Below the pieces are notes generated by a model, which saw nothing but the letters and a program-made list of their open reading frames with translations, did no database searches and was not told the origin of the DNA. Of a stretch of DNA of 64,000 nucleotides, positions 1-8,514 are shown one piece after another. Each line of letters opens with the position of its first letter. Position 1 is the stretch's first letter. A program made the translations under genes and the position numbers. Source of the DNA: an uncultured Myxococcales bacterium (GTDB lineage: Bacteria > Myxococcota_A > UBA9042); assembly GCA_903840165.1 (NCBI GenBank), contig CAIMEY010000047.1, positions 1 to 64,000 of the forward strand, in the 5' to 3' direction.

Positions 1-90
1 ACGAAGGTGCATCGCCAGTGGCGTCCCGGTTGTGCCCGCTGCGGAGTCAAGCTAGAAGCCCCAGAGGCAAGCGAGGCCATCGCCCGTTGA
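1..90 (+). CDS. possible 3' end of an unidentified gene
   Basis: Frame 1 is open from the window edge to a TGA at 88-90 and would encode the last 29 residues of a protein. The tail contains a CARC motif (C-x2-C) after an Arg/Trp-rich stretch, which could be half of a zinc site. The rest lies outside the window and no family is recognisable. A second frame is also open until about 160 but has a less protein-like composition. Real coding is plausible, not proven. Confidence 0.3.
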   Translation, partial: TKVHRQWRPGCARCGVKLEAPEASEAIAR

Positions 91-224
91 CGCGCCGCGG
101 TGGTCGCACTTTGGACCTGCCAATCGGCCGTGGTCCGCTACAATTTCAAGGTATTAGCTGACGCCAACGCCCGCTGATGCCTGCCGCGCCCGCTAGGACC
201 CTTGGTGGTCCTTTGAGTAGCCCC

Positions 225-2528
225 ATGTCCGACCGAAATAGCGACCCCCTGCTCGATAAGCTCAACCCGGCGCAGAGACAGGCTGTTTTGCACACTGAGG
301 GGCCGGTGCTGGTGCTCGCGGGGGCTGGTTCGGGCAAGACCCGGGTCATCACCCATCGAATTGCTTGGATTATTCAGCGCATGGGCGTGCCGGCGTGGCA
401 GATCCTCGCGATGACCTTTACCAATAAGGCCGCCGGGGAAATGCGCGAGCGCGTGGGGCATGTGGTCGGCGAGAGCGCGCGCGACCTCTGGCTAGGCACT
501 TTTCACAGCATCGGCGTGCGCCTTTTGCGCCAGGGATTGGCTACTAGCTGTGGATTGCAAACGAATTTTTCGATTTACGACACGGACGACCAGGTCAAGG
601 TGGTTTCGCGGGCCATGCAAGCGCTGTCGATAAGCGATGCAACGCATAAACCGAAGCAAATCGCGGGGTACATCGATCGCGCCAAGAATCGTTGCCTGCT
701 GCCGGACGATCAGCGCCTGATCGATGAAGTCGATTCGCCCTTTGACCGCAATGCCTTACGCGTCTATCACGCCTACGAAGCTGAGATGCGGCGGGCCAAT
801 GCCGTCGATTTCAACGACCTGATCCTTAGGCCCTTGCAGGCTCTGGCCAGCGATGAGCACATTCTCTTCAATTATTCTCAGAAGTTTCGCTACGTCTTGG
901 TCGATGAGTTTCAGGACACCAATCAGGCTCAGTTTGAGTTGCTCAAGCTTTTGACTTCGGTTCACGGCAACTTGTGCGTGGTCGGCGATGACGATCAGTC
1001 GATTTACAGCTGGCGTGGCGCGGAAGTAGACAATATCCTGAAGTTTCCGGAGCGGATGCCCGGGACCGAAGTGGTGATGCTTGAGCAGAACTACCGCTCT
1101 TCCGGCCACATTTTGCAGGCTTCCAACGCGATGATCTCCGCCAATCGCTCCCGGCACGGCAAGGTCCTGCGTACCGATGCGGCCGACGGCGACAAGTTGA
1201 CCCTGCACGCGGCGGCGACCGAGCGCGACGAGGCAGCCTGGGTTGCGCGGCGAATCGAGCGACTTCACAAAGAAATCCCGCTAAAGCAGATGGCGATCTT
1301 CTATCGGACCAACGCCTTGTCTCGCGTACTGGAAGAAGCGATGCGGTTAGCGCGGCTGCCGTACGCGTTGATTGGCGGACAGCGATTCTATGAACGGGCT
1401 GAAATTAAAGACGCTTTGTCGTGGTGTCGCCTCCTGGTCAATCCGAGCGATACGGCCGGTTGGCTCAGGGCGGTGGTGTCGCCGCGGCGGGGCATTGGTC
1501 AGGTAACCCTGGATGCGATTGCTGAATTTGCACAAGGGCGTGATTTGCCGATGCCTTTGGCCAGTCGCGAACTGTTGCGGCTGCGGCAAGCGGGCAAGGC
1601 CACGGACAAGCTCAAGGCGTTTGAAGAACTGGTCGATAAACTCCGCCAAGGGATTGAACTTTTGCCAGCCCATGAAGCCGGCCGCCGGGTGATTGACCAA
1701 AGCGGTCTGTACGAGGCGCTGCGCAAAGACAAGACGCCGGAGTCCGAAGACAGGATGGAGAACCTCAAGGAACTCCTGACGGCCATGGAGGATTTTACCG
1801 AGCAGGCTCAAGACCCTTCCCTGCGCTCCTTCCTCGAGCAGGTGGCCTTGGTTTCGGACACGGACAAGCTGGGCGGCGAGGTGGACCGGGTGTCGCTGAT
1901 GACGATGCATGCGGCCAAAGGTCTTGAATATGACGTGACTTTTATCGTGGGCCTGGAAGAAGGGCTGCTGCCGCATAGCAATGTTGTCAATGAACAGAGT
2001 GATGTCCGCGATTTGGAAGAGGAAAGGCGGCTGTTCTATGTGGCAATGACCCGCGCGCGCCATAAGCTGCACCTGACCTATGCCCGCTCACGACGCAAGT
2101 TTGGTGCGCAGGAGATGGCGACGCAGCCGTCACGGTTTCTGCAACAAGTGCCTAGAAATCTTGTGGAAATTGAAGGATCTACCTATGGCGCGACGGGCGG
2201 GTGGCAGACCCCGGCAGCGGGCACCATGCCGATGCGGCGCGGACCGTTGCCGACGGGGGCGTGGGCGCAAAGGCCGGTCAGTTCGCCGCAACCACCGAAA
2301 TGGCAAGGCGGATCTGAGGACGACGTGCCGGTGCTTCAGCGCGGCGAGCAACATGAGCCGGCGCCGCAGGGACCTTTGCAGGTGGGCAGTCGCGTGCGCC
2401 ATATCACCTTTGGATCCGGGCGGATCCTGGTGATGGATGGGCCAAAACCCGAGGATTACCTGACGGTGCGTTTTGACCAAGTCGGCGTCAAGCGGTTGGT
2501 CGCCCGCTATGTCAAACCTGCATCTTAG
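225..2528 (+). CDS. pcrA: UvrD/PcrA-type ATP-dependent 3'-5' DNA helicase
   Basis: This superfamily 1A helicase unwinds DNA in repair, replication restart and removal of stalled complexes. From the ATG at 225 it is 767 residues. Walker A GAGSGKT lies at residues 33-39, followed by the Q-motif-like LNPAQRQAV region, Walker B VDEFQDTN, motif III GDDDQSIYSWRGA, motif IV EQNYRS, motif V MTMHAAKGLEYD and motif VI LFYVAMTRAR. The last 45 residues (GSRVRHITFGSGRI onward) match the Tudor-like tail of PcrA/UvrD that binds RNA polymerase. An upstream ATG at 177 is in frame but would add a non-conserved Ala/Pro stretch. A small inverted repeat (AGGACC/GGTCCT, 195-212) lies just before the chosen start. 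Confidence 0.95.
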   Translation: MSDRNSDPLLDKLNPAQRQAVLHTEGPVLVLAGAGSGKTRVITHRIAWIIQRMGVPAWQILAMTFTNKAAGEMRERVGHVVGESARDLWLGTFHSIGVRLLRQGLATSCGLQTNFSIYDTDDQVKVVSRAMQALSISDATHKPKQIAGYIDRAKNRCLLPDDQRLIDEVDSPFDRNALRVYHAYEAEMRRANAVDFNDLILRPLQALASDEHILFNYSQKFRYVLVDEFQDTNQAQFELLKLLTSVHGNLCVVGDDDQSIYSWRGAEVDNILKFPERMPGTEVVMLEQNYRSSGHILQASNAMISANRSRHGKVLRTDAADGDKLTLHAAATERDEAAWVARRIERLHKEIPLKQMAIFYRTNALSRVLEEAMRLARLPYALIGGQRFYERAEIKDALSWCRLLVNPSDTAGWLRAVVSPRRGIGQVTLDAIAEFAQGRDLPMPLASRELLRLRQAGKATDKLKAFEELVDKLRQGIELLPAHEAGRRVIDQSGLYEALRKDKTPESEDRMENLKELLTAMEDFTEQAQDPSLRSFLEQVALVSDTDKLGGEVDRVSLMTMHAAKGLEYDVTFIVGLEEGLLPHSNVVNEQSDVRDLEEERRLFYVAMTRARHKLHLTYARSRRKFGAQEMATQPSRFLQQVPRNLVEIEGSTYGATGGWQTPAAGTMPMRRGPLPTGAWAQRPVSSPQPPKWQGGSEDDVPVLQRGEQHEPAPQGPLQVGSRVRHITFGSGRILVMDGPKPEDYLTVRFDQVGVKRLVARYVKPAS

Positions 2529-2542
2529 CAAGGGAAAAAGCG

Positions 2543-3274
2543 ATGACTGAGAATTCCCCAGATTCTGCCGCACGCGCGCAACCCAGCCGCTCGATACGCT
2601 ATTTCGCCGTGTCTGCTGATTTGGCCGGCTGCCAATCTGAGGCAGTTGCTGCGCAAGCGGGAGAGACCATCGGGCAATTACGCATTCGTCTTGCGCAGTT
2701 GCACCCGGCCTTGGCCCCCTTGCTGCCCCATTGTCGCCTAGCTACCGCAGCTGCCTTTTGCCAAGACGGCGATGTGCTAGCTGATGGCGCAGAAGTCCTT
2801 GTCATGCCACCTGTTTCTGGAGGGGCTCCGCGCTGCGCCGTGACCCAGCATGCCTTGCAACCCGGTGACTCGGAACGGCGGTTGAACTTGGACGGCGCTG
2901 GGGGAGTGGCCACCTTTGTCGGCGTGGTGCGGCGAGAGAACTTGGGTAAGCATGTGATTGGCTTGGAATATTCAGCCCACGAAGGCCTTGCCTGCCTGGA
3001 GATGGAACGGATTGCCGACGAGGCCCAGGCCCAATTTGGCCTGATTGACGTGTGCTGCCTGCATCGCATCGGCGCACTGACGGTTGGTGAAATTGCCGTT
3101 TCGATTGCCGTAGCTGCGCCGCATCGGGATGCCGCATTTGCGGGCTGTCGTTTTGTCATTGACCAACTCAAGCAGCGCGTACCGATTTGGAAAAGGGAAA
3201 CGAGCGCCGACGGTGCGCAATGGCTTGGCACGCCGACCGGCCTCCAGGACACAGCGGCACAAGTGGATAAATAG
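2543..3274 (+). CDS. moaX: MoaD-MoaE fusion, molybdopterin synthase
   Basis: This 243-residue protein joins both subunits of molybdopterin synthase, which inserts dithiolene sulfur into precursor Z during molybdenum cofactor synthesis. Residues 18-94 are MoaD-like (beta-grasp) and end in PPVSGG, with the Gly-Gly at 93-94. Residues from about 97 are MoaE: VATFVGVVR, LEYSAH, HRIGALTVGE, then PHRDAAF and the lysine-bearing VPIWKRE. A free MoaD C-terminal glycine is needed for thiocarboxylation, so the chain probably has to be cleaved after GG. This is known for mycobacterial MoaX; here it is inference. It lies 14 bp downstream of pcrA, and no other moa gene is in the window. Confidence 0.9.
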   Translation: MTENSPDSAARAQPSRSIRYFAVSADLAGCQSEAVAAQAGETIGQLRIRLAQLHPALAPLLPHCRLATAAAFCQDGDVLADGAEVLVMPPVSGGAPRCAVTQHALQPGDSERRLNLDGAGGVATFVGVVRRENLGKHVIGLEYSAHEGLACLEMERIADEAQAQFGLIDVCCLHRIGALTVGEIAVSIAVAAPHRDAAFAGCRFVIDQLKQRVPIWKRETSADGAQWLGTPTGLQDTAAQVDK

Positions 3275-3391
3275 CAAATAAAATCAATAAGTTATGCTCA
3301 TCAAGTGCCTGCACCCGCCGGGCAGAAGATAGCGTCGGTAACGCGCGTGTTGTACCATTCGCCAGCGTTTCAACCGTCAAGTGGAGGAACT

Positions 3392-3841
3392 GTGGGAAAT
3401 CTAAAAGAAAAACTCCTGACCGAGACTCAGCGGCCCGCCGTCATTCGCGATTGCGCGCGTCTGGTGGACGAAGAAGTCGAGCGCAAGAGCGGCTTTTCTG
3501 GACTTGCCATCAAAGCGGCCTTCAAGACGGTGAAAACGGTCAAGCCCGGATTCATTGAACATGTCATCGACGGCTTGCTGGACGCCTGGGTGGAGAAGCT
3601 CGAAGGTCACTTTGCGAAGTGGCAAGAGGGTGGAAGCGCCGGTAACTTTGGTGCATTTTGTCAGCGCGATAGCAGCGCGGTGGCAGAACGCCTGCTCGAA
3701 GTCACCGATGCCCGCGCCCACAAAATCGAACAGAAAACCGTGGCTTCCTTGTATGGCAAGATGCGTCCGTCGGCCAAAGAGCACGTGGTTGCTGCGGTCC
3801 CGGGCCTGGGTCGCGTCGTGGATAAGTACTTGTCCCTCTGA
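3392..3841 (+). CDS. small protein of unknown function (DUF6918-like)
   Basis: From a GTG at 3392, preceded at good distance by GGAGG (3383-3387), this encodes 149 residues. It resembles a family of unknown function of about 150 residues that I associate with DUF6918, with motifs such as AVIRDCARLVDEEV, SGLAIKAAFKTVK and KPGFIEHVI. It has no signal peptide or membrane segment, so it is probably a cytosolic, helical protein. It lies between moaX and proS, with an AT-rich stretch (3274-3300) upstream that may hold a promoter. An in-frame ATG at 3305 lacks a ribosome binding site and would add an unconserved leader. The role is unknown. Confidence 0.8.
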   Translation: MGNLKEKLLTETQRPAVIRDCARLVDEEVERKSGFSGLAIKAAFKTVKTVKPGFIEHVIDGLLDAWVEKLEGHFAKWQEGGSAGNFGAFCQRDSSAVAERLLEVTDARAHKIEQKTVASLYGKMRPSAKEHVVAAVPGLGRVVDKYLSL

Positions 3842-3858
3842 GTTGGAGCGAAAAACCA

Positions 3859-5580
3859 ATGCTGGTCAGTCGTTTGCATTTGCCGACCTTGCGTGAAGCC
3901 CCCAAGGATGCCGAGGTCGTGTCCCATCAGTATCTGGTGCGTGGCGGCTATATTCGTCGGGTATCTGCTGGAATCTATAGCTTTTTGCCCCTTGGCGTCC
4001 GCGTCCTGGAAAAGGTCAAGACCATCATCCGCGAGGAGATGAACCGCGCCGGTGCGCAGGAAGTCTTTATGCCGGCGATGATCCCTGCGGATTTGTGGCA
4101 GGAATCGGGGCGCTGGGCCAAGTACGGACCAGAACTCTTGCGCGTCAAGGACCGCAAGCAGGCGGAGTACTGCGTCGGGCCGACCCATGAAGAGGTCGTC
4201 GTCGACTTGGTGCGAAAGGACGTGCGTTCTTACAAGGAGTTGCCGGTCAATCTGTATCAGATTCAGACCAAGTTTCGCGACGAAATGCGGCCACGTGCAG
4301 GGCTGATGCGCGGGCGAGAGTTCATCATGAAGGATGCGTATTCCTTTGATTCTACGGTGGAAAACGCCCATATTAGCTACCGCGGCATGTATGAAGCCTA
4401 CACCCGCATCTTCACGCGCATGGGCCTGGACTTTCGCGCAGTTGAGGCGGATACCGGCAATATTGGCGGCTCAATGAGCCATGAATTCCAGGTATTGGCG
4501 GATACCGGCGAAGATTCCATCGTCTCCTGCGACACCTGCTCCTTTGCGGCCAATGTGGAAAAGGCACCGTTAGCTGCTGGCAAGGCCTACGCTTTCGGGC
4601 CGGCGGCGGCGGCCGAAATCCTCGACACGCCGGGAACCAAGAGCATCGAATCGCTTTGTAAGCTGCTGGGTTGTCAACCTGCCGATACGATCAAGGCGAT
4701 CTTGTACATGGCCGATGGCGAACCGGCCGTCGTCTTTGTGCGCGGCGACCGAGAAGCCAATGAAGTCAAAGTGAAACAGGCGCTGGGTGCTCAGGAGCTT
4801 TACTTGGCGGACGCCGAATGGTTTGCCAAGACCACGGGCCTGCCTCCCGGATACCTCGGGCCGGTCGGTCTGCAGGGACGCGTCCGGGCGATTGGCGATG
4901 GCGAGCTGCCGGCCATGCCCCACGCCGTGTGCGGAGCCAATGAAAAGCAGAAGCATATCAAGGGCGTGATTCCGGCGCGCGACCTGCAGGACTTGCCGAT
5001 AGCGGACCTGCGCATGGCCATTGCCGGCGATCCGTGCCCGCGTTGTGCCGGGCAATTACGGGCTTTTCGTGGCATTGAGGTGGGGCACGTCTTCTACTTG
5101 GGCCAGAAATACTCCAAGGCCATGCAGGCGACGTTTTTGGACGAGAATAGCCAGGAAATGCCCTTTGAAATGGGCTGTTATGGCATTGGCGTCAGCCGCA
5201 TTCTCTCGGCCGCTATTGAGCAGAACCACGACGCCAGGGGGATTGCTTGGCCCGTTTCGCTCGCGCCCTATGAGGTGACTGTGATCGACTTGCAGCAAGG
5301 GCAAGGCGTCGCGCGGTCCCTGCATGATGAGCTACAAACCCAGGGCATTGACGTGCTGCTCGATGACCGCGATGAAAGGCCCGGTGTCAAGTTTAACGAC
5401 GCAGATTTGATGGGTTTTCCCGTACAAGTCATTGTCGGCAAAAAGGCGGCTGAGGGCATTGTCGAAGTCAAGATTCGGCGTACCGGTCAGCGACTCGAGC
5501 GGCCCATTGCCGGCTTGGTGAGCGAACTGGCTGGCCTTGTACGCGCGGGGCGTCAGGGAAAACCGATTGAGGTTCAGTAG
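3859..5580 (+). CDS. proS: prolyl-tRNA synthetase, bacterial editing type
   Basis: This class II synthetase charges tRNA-Pro. At 573 residues it is the usual length for the bacterial form with an inserted editing domain. Motif 2 is visible as TKFRDEMRPRAGLMRGREF, followed by IMKDAYSFD. Residues about 225-395 form the INS (YbaK-like) domain that hydrolyses Ala-tRNA-Pro. Motif 3 is GCYGIGVSRILSAAIEQNHD, and the C-terminal anticodon-binding domain contains DDRDERPGVKFNDADLMGFP. GGAG precedes the ATG at 3859. It starts 17 bp after the previous gene and is followed at once by pyrF. Confidence 0.98.
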   Translation: MLVSRLHLPTLREAPKDAEVVSHQYLVRGGYIRRVSAGIYSFLPLGVRVLEKVKTIIREEMNRAGAQEVFMPAMIPADLWQESGRWAKYGPELLRVKDRKQAEYCVGPTHEEVVVDLVRKDVRSYKELPVNLYQIQTKFRDEMRPRAGLMRGREFIMKDAYSFDSTVENAHISYRGMYEAYTRIFTRMGLDFRAVEADTGNIGGSMSHEFQVLADTGEDSIVSCDTCSFAANVEKAPLAAGKAYAFGPAAAAEILDTPGTKSIESLCKLLGCQPADTIKAILYMADGEPAVVFVRGDREANEVKVKQALGAQELYLADAEWFAKTTGLPPGYLGPVGLQGRVRAIGDGELPAMPHAVCGANEKQKHIKGVIPARDLQDLPIADLRMAIAGDPCPRCAGQLRAFRGIEVGHVFYLGQKYSKAMQATFLDENSQEMPFEMGCYGIGVSRILSAAIEQNHDARGIAWPVSLAPYEVTVIDLQQGQGVARSLHDELQTQGIDVLLDDRDERPGVKFNDADLMGFPVQVIVGKKAAEGIVEVKIRRTGQRLERPIAGLVSELAGLVRAGRQGKPIEVQ

Positions 5581-5589
5581 GTTGTGCGG

Positions 5590-6276
5590 ATGACCACACC
5601 ACTGCCCCGCTTGGCGATCGCGCTTGATGCGCCGAGCCTGGAGCCGGTCGAACCTTTGCTGGATGCCCTGCACGGGTTGCCTGTGCTGATCAAGGTCGGG
5701 TTGTCGTTGTACACGGCGGTCGGTCCTTCCGTTGTACACCACATGCGCCTAGCTGGGTTTGCGGTGTTCCTCGATCTAAAACTCCATGATATTCCCCATC
5801 AAGTAGCCCTCGCGGTGGCTGCGGCTTCGCGCTTGGGCGTCGACCTCTTGACCGTGCACGCGGCCGGCGGTTTGGCCATGTTGCAAGCTGCGGCGGCGGC
5901 GGCGCACGGGCAGACGCGCATCATCGGCGTCACCGTCTTGACCAGCATGGATCAAAGCGATTTGGCGCAGACCCAGGTCAACGGTGACCTCAGGCACGTC
6001 GTTGCTGAGCGCGCGCGCCTCTGTCAGCAAGCCGGCCTGAACGGCGTGGTACTTGGGGCCCCGGACCTGCATGAACTGCTTGATTTCCCACGTCAATTCC
6101 TGCGCGTCGTGCCTGGGATACGCTTGCCTGACGCCGTGGCCGATGACCAGAGGCGGACGGCGACACCGGCCGAGGCGATGGCGGCGGGAGCCTCCCTGCT
6201 AGTAGTAGGGCGACCGATTACGATGGCGGCGGATCCGCGGGCGCAAACCCAAGCGATTCTTGCGGCAATGGGGTAG
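5590..6276 (+). CDS. pyrF: orotidine 5'-phosphate decarboxylase
   Basis: PyrF converts OMP to UMP, the last step of pyrimidine synthesis. The 228-residue product has the TIM-barrel hallmarks: LAIALDAPS at the N-terminus, the catalytic DLKLHDIPHQV (DxKxxDIP), LTVHAAGG, GVTVLTSM, and the phosphate-binding VVPGIRLP and LVVGRPI. A GTG at 5584 is an alternative start two codons upstream. The gene begins 9 bp after the proS stop, so it is probably translated from the same transcript. Confidence 0.95.
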   Translation: MTTPLPRLAIALDAPSLEPVEPLLDALHGLPVLIKVGLSLYTAVGPSVVHHMRLAGFAVFLDLKLHDIPHQVALAVAAASRLGVDLLTVHAAGGLAMLQAAAAAAHGQTRIIGVTVLTSMDQSDLAQTQVNGDLRHVVAERARLCQQAGLNGVVLGAPDLHELLDFPRQFLRVVPGIRLPDAVADDQRRTATPAEAMAAGASLLVVGRPITMAADPRAQTQAILAAMG

Positions 6277-6350
6277 GGTACGGGCGCGCCGGCGCATAAC
6301 CGGTCACAAGTGAAGCATTTGCCGGTATTGCGGCACGGCTGGAGGATGCA

Positions 6351-7475
6351 ATGAGTCAGGACCAAGACGGCGACCTGGGACGCTTTGGCAAGGGTGTCCG
6401 CAAAGGCCCGGGACGCCCACGTCCAGCCGAGGAACCTTCAGGGCCCGTGCGCCGGTACGAAGGAGGCCGACCTCCAGCATCCCGCGATGACCGTTCGGGG
6501 CCTGACAGGCCGCGGCCCCATAGCGATCGAAGTCAAGGAGAGGATCGGCAAGGAAATTCGCCACCTTGGCGCGGACGCAGTGAAGGCGACAGCCGCGATC
6601 GCAATGGACCTCGGCGCGACGAAGGGGCTGATAAGCGTCCGGAACTACAGGTTTCTACTCGACGTCCGCCGCCGCCGCATCCGGGCGCGCCTCGGCGTCC
6701 TCTGGACCGTGCGCCGCGATCACCGCTGCCTGCCGACATGATCACCGGTGCCCACGCTTGCTTGGCGCTGCTGCGTCTGCAGCCGCATCGTGTGCGGGAA
6801 GTCTTCTTGTGGGCACAGGATTCGCGGCTTGAGCTGCAGGTCACGCAGTTGGCCCAAGCGGCCAATGTGCCGTTGCAACTCCGCGCGCCGCCGGGTGTCG
6901 AGCCGGAGAGCCCCAATCCCCAGGGTGTCGCCGTGCGGGTGAATCCCTTTGAATACCGGGATTTGGATAGCATTGTGCCGGCCAGTGGTGCGCGGACCAA
7001 GACCCTGCTGCTGGTCCTCGATTCGATCACCGATCCGCGCAACCTAGGTGCCATTTTGCGATCAGCGGCCTTCTTTGAGGCCGATGCTGTGATTCTGCCT
7101 ACAGATCGCAGCGCCGAAGTGTCGTCCTTGGTCGAGCGGGTGTCCGAAGGTGGATCAGCCGCGGTGCCCGTAGTTCAAGTCGTTAACCTTGCGAGAACCT
7201 TAACTTCTTTGCGGGAGCGAGGGGTAGAAGTCGTCGGTACGGCCCTGGATGGGGCAACGGCGGACCTGCGCGATCACCAGTGGACCCAGGCGACAGCCAT
7301 TGTCCTTGGTGCCGAAGGGGTGGGAATTCGCCCCCTGGTTCGCAAGAATTGCGACGTGTTGCTGCGCCTCGACGGGCCCGACACCATGCAGTCGCTCAAC
7401 GTCTCGGCCTTTGCGACGCTGACGCTGGCCTATGCCCGCGACCCAGCGCGGCGCGTTGGGGCCAAACACGCTTGA
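6351..7475 (+). CDS. rlmB: SPOUT (TrmH/RlmB family) RNA 2'-O-ribose methyltransferase
   Basis: This is an AdoMet-dependent ribose methyltransferase of the SpoU/TrmH class. Catalytic motifs are LDSITDPRNLGAILRSA (motif 1), IVLGAEGVGIRP (motif 2) and MQSLNVSAFATLTLAY (motif 3). A substrate-binding domain starts at MITGAHACLALL (residue 130). The first 130 residues are a low-complexity Arg/Pro/Asp/Gly extension not typical of the family. The start at 6351 has a well-placed GGAGG, so the extension is probably real, although an ATG at 6738 would give a conventional protein. The 23S Gm2251 specificity of RlmB is likely but cannot be told apart from related rRNA or tRNA targets. Confidence 0.88.
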   Translation: MSQDQDGDLGRFGKGVRKGPGRPRPAEEPSGPVRRYEGGRPPASRDDRSGPDRPRPHSDRSQGEDRQGNSPPWRGRSEGDSRDRNGPRRDEGADKRPELQVSTRRPPPPHPGAPRRPLDRAPRSPLPADMITGAHACLALLRLQPHRVREVFLWAQDSRLELQVTQLAQAANVPLQLRAPPGVEPESPNPQGVAVRVNPFEYRDLDSIVPASGARTKTLLLVLDSITDPRNLGAILRSAAFFEADAVILPTDRSAEVSSLVERVSEGGSAAVPVVQVVNLARTLTSLRERGVEVVGTALDGATADLRDHQWTQATAIVLGAEGVGIRPLVRKNCDVLLRLDGPDTMQSLNVSAFATLTLAYARDPARRVGAKHA

Positions 7476-7500
7476 CACTGGCAGCCAGATCCCTTATACC
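7472..7500 (+). promoter_or_regulatory. near-consensus sigma-70 promoter for the tRNA-tuf operon
   Basis: TTGACA (7472-7477) and TATACC (7495-7500) are separated by exactly 17 bp. The -35 box overlaps the TGA of the methyltransferase gene. The first stable product downstream is tRNA-Thr at 7764, so the transcript would have a leader of about 255 nt. This is the best promoter match I see in the first 25 kb, and it fits the strong expression expected for tRNAs and EF-Tu. Confidence 0.6.
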
Positions 7501-7726
7501 AAGCGCCCCCGACCCTTCCGCTGTGCGCGGAGACCTTGGGTCCGGGGCAAGCGCCGAAGCCGCAGGCCGCCAAGAACGAGAACGTTGAACTTCCCGTTTC
7601 TACAGCACAATGCGCGCAGACTCTTGTCGACCATGTCGCGACCGCACCGTACCAGCGGACCCCAGGCTAGCCCCGGGACCCGACCAGCGGTGAGGCGAGG
7701 CTGGTGGCCGTTGCTGGCATCGCTCA

Positions 7727-7777
7727 GTCGCTGGTGCAGTTCCGTCGCTGGTGCAGTTCCGTCGCTGGTGTAGCTCA
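7727..7777 (+). repeat. three tandem 17-bp repeats ending inside the tRNA-Thr gene
   Basis: The unit gtcgctggtgcagttcc occurs at 7727-7743 and 7744-7760. A third, diverged copy at 7761-7777 contains the first 14 bases of the tRNA-Thr gene. The upstream copies therefore look like tandem duplications of the 5' edge of the tRNA gene. Confidence 0.85.
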
Positions 7778-7839
7778 ATTGGCAGAGCAGCTGATTTGTA
7801 ATCAGCAGGTTGCGGGTTCGAGTCCCATCGCCAGCTCCA
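7764..7839 (+). tRNA. tRNA-Thr (anticodon TGT)
   Basis: A complete cloverleaf is visible. The acceptor gctggtg pairs with cgccagc (one G-U), the D-arm is tagctcaattggcagagca, the anticodon loop in ctgatttgtaatcag gives TGT, the T-loop is ttcgagt, and CCA is encoded (7837-7839) after discriminator T. The T-stem has one mismatch. It is the first gene of the Thr-Tyr-Gly-Thr-tuf cluster, the same order as in E. coli upstream of tufB. Confidence 0.95.
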
Positions 7840-7939
7840 TGCCACGCGACGAACGACTCGGTCCTTGCAGCCACTGCCACGGTCCTGCAGCCATGCAGCA
7901 GAACGGACTACGGCGCAGCCGCACAAGTGCAATAATACC

Positions 7940-8022
7940 GGAGGGTTGCCCGAGGGGTCAATGGGAGCAGACTGTAAATCTGCCGGCTTACGCCTACGGT
8001 GGTTCAAATCCACCACCCTCCA
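7940..8022 (+). tRNA. tRNA-Tyr (anticodon GTA)
   Basis: This is a class II tRNA of 83 nt with a long variable arm. The acceptor ggagggt pairs with accctcc. The anticodon arm cagactgtaaatctg gives GTA, and the T-loop is ttcaaat. The discriminator A is followed by ccc, so the terminal CCA is not encoded and must be added enzymatically. Confidence 0.95.
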
Positions 8023-8069
8023 CCCGGTTGTTTGGCCGGCGTTGCAAGCGGCAAATCGATTGCAGCGGT

Positions 8070-8145
<76 letters not shown>

Positions 8146-8380
8146 ACGCCAACGCAGCTCCAAGCCATTGGTTTCGGACTGCAAGTACGTGTGGCCCCGT
8201 GGGGGCCTAGACGACCCAATCCCGTCCCAGCCTGCGCGGCTGGCCTCAGGAGACAGCGTCGAACCATTCGAATCCATTTCCAAAGTGCCGTCGCCCAGGC
8301 CGGCCCGATGGAAACCAGCGTTTTTTACCCCAGACTACTGCCGCGCATCGCCGACGGAAGTAGTTCAGGGATCCAGAAAT

Positions 8381-8453
<73 letters not shown>

Positions 8454-8514
8454 CCCCGCGGTCATGGGGCCGCGGCAACGACAGACGCCACCAGAGTGGC
8501 GGGGAGCATTAGTC

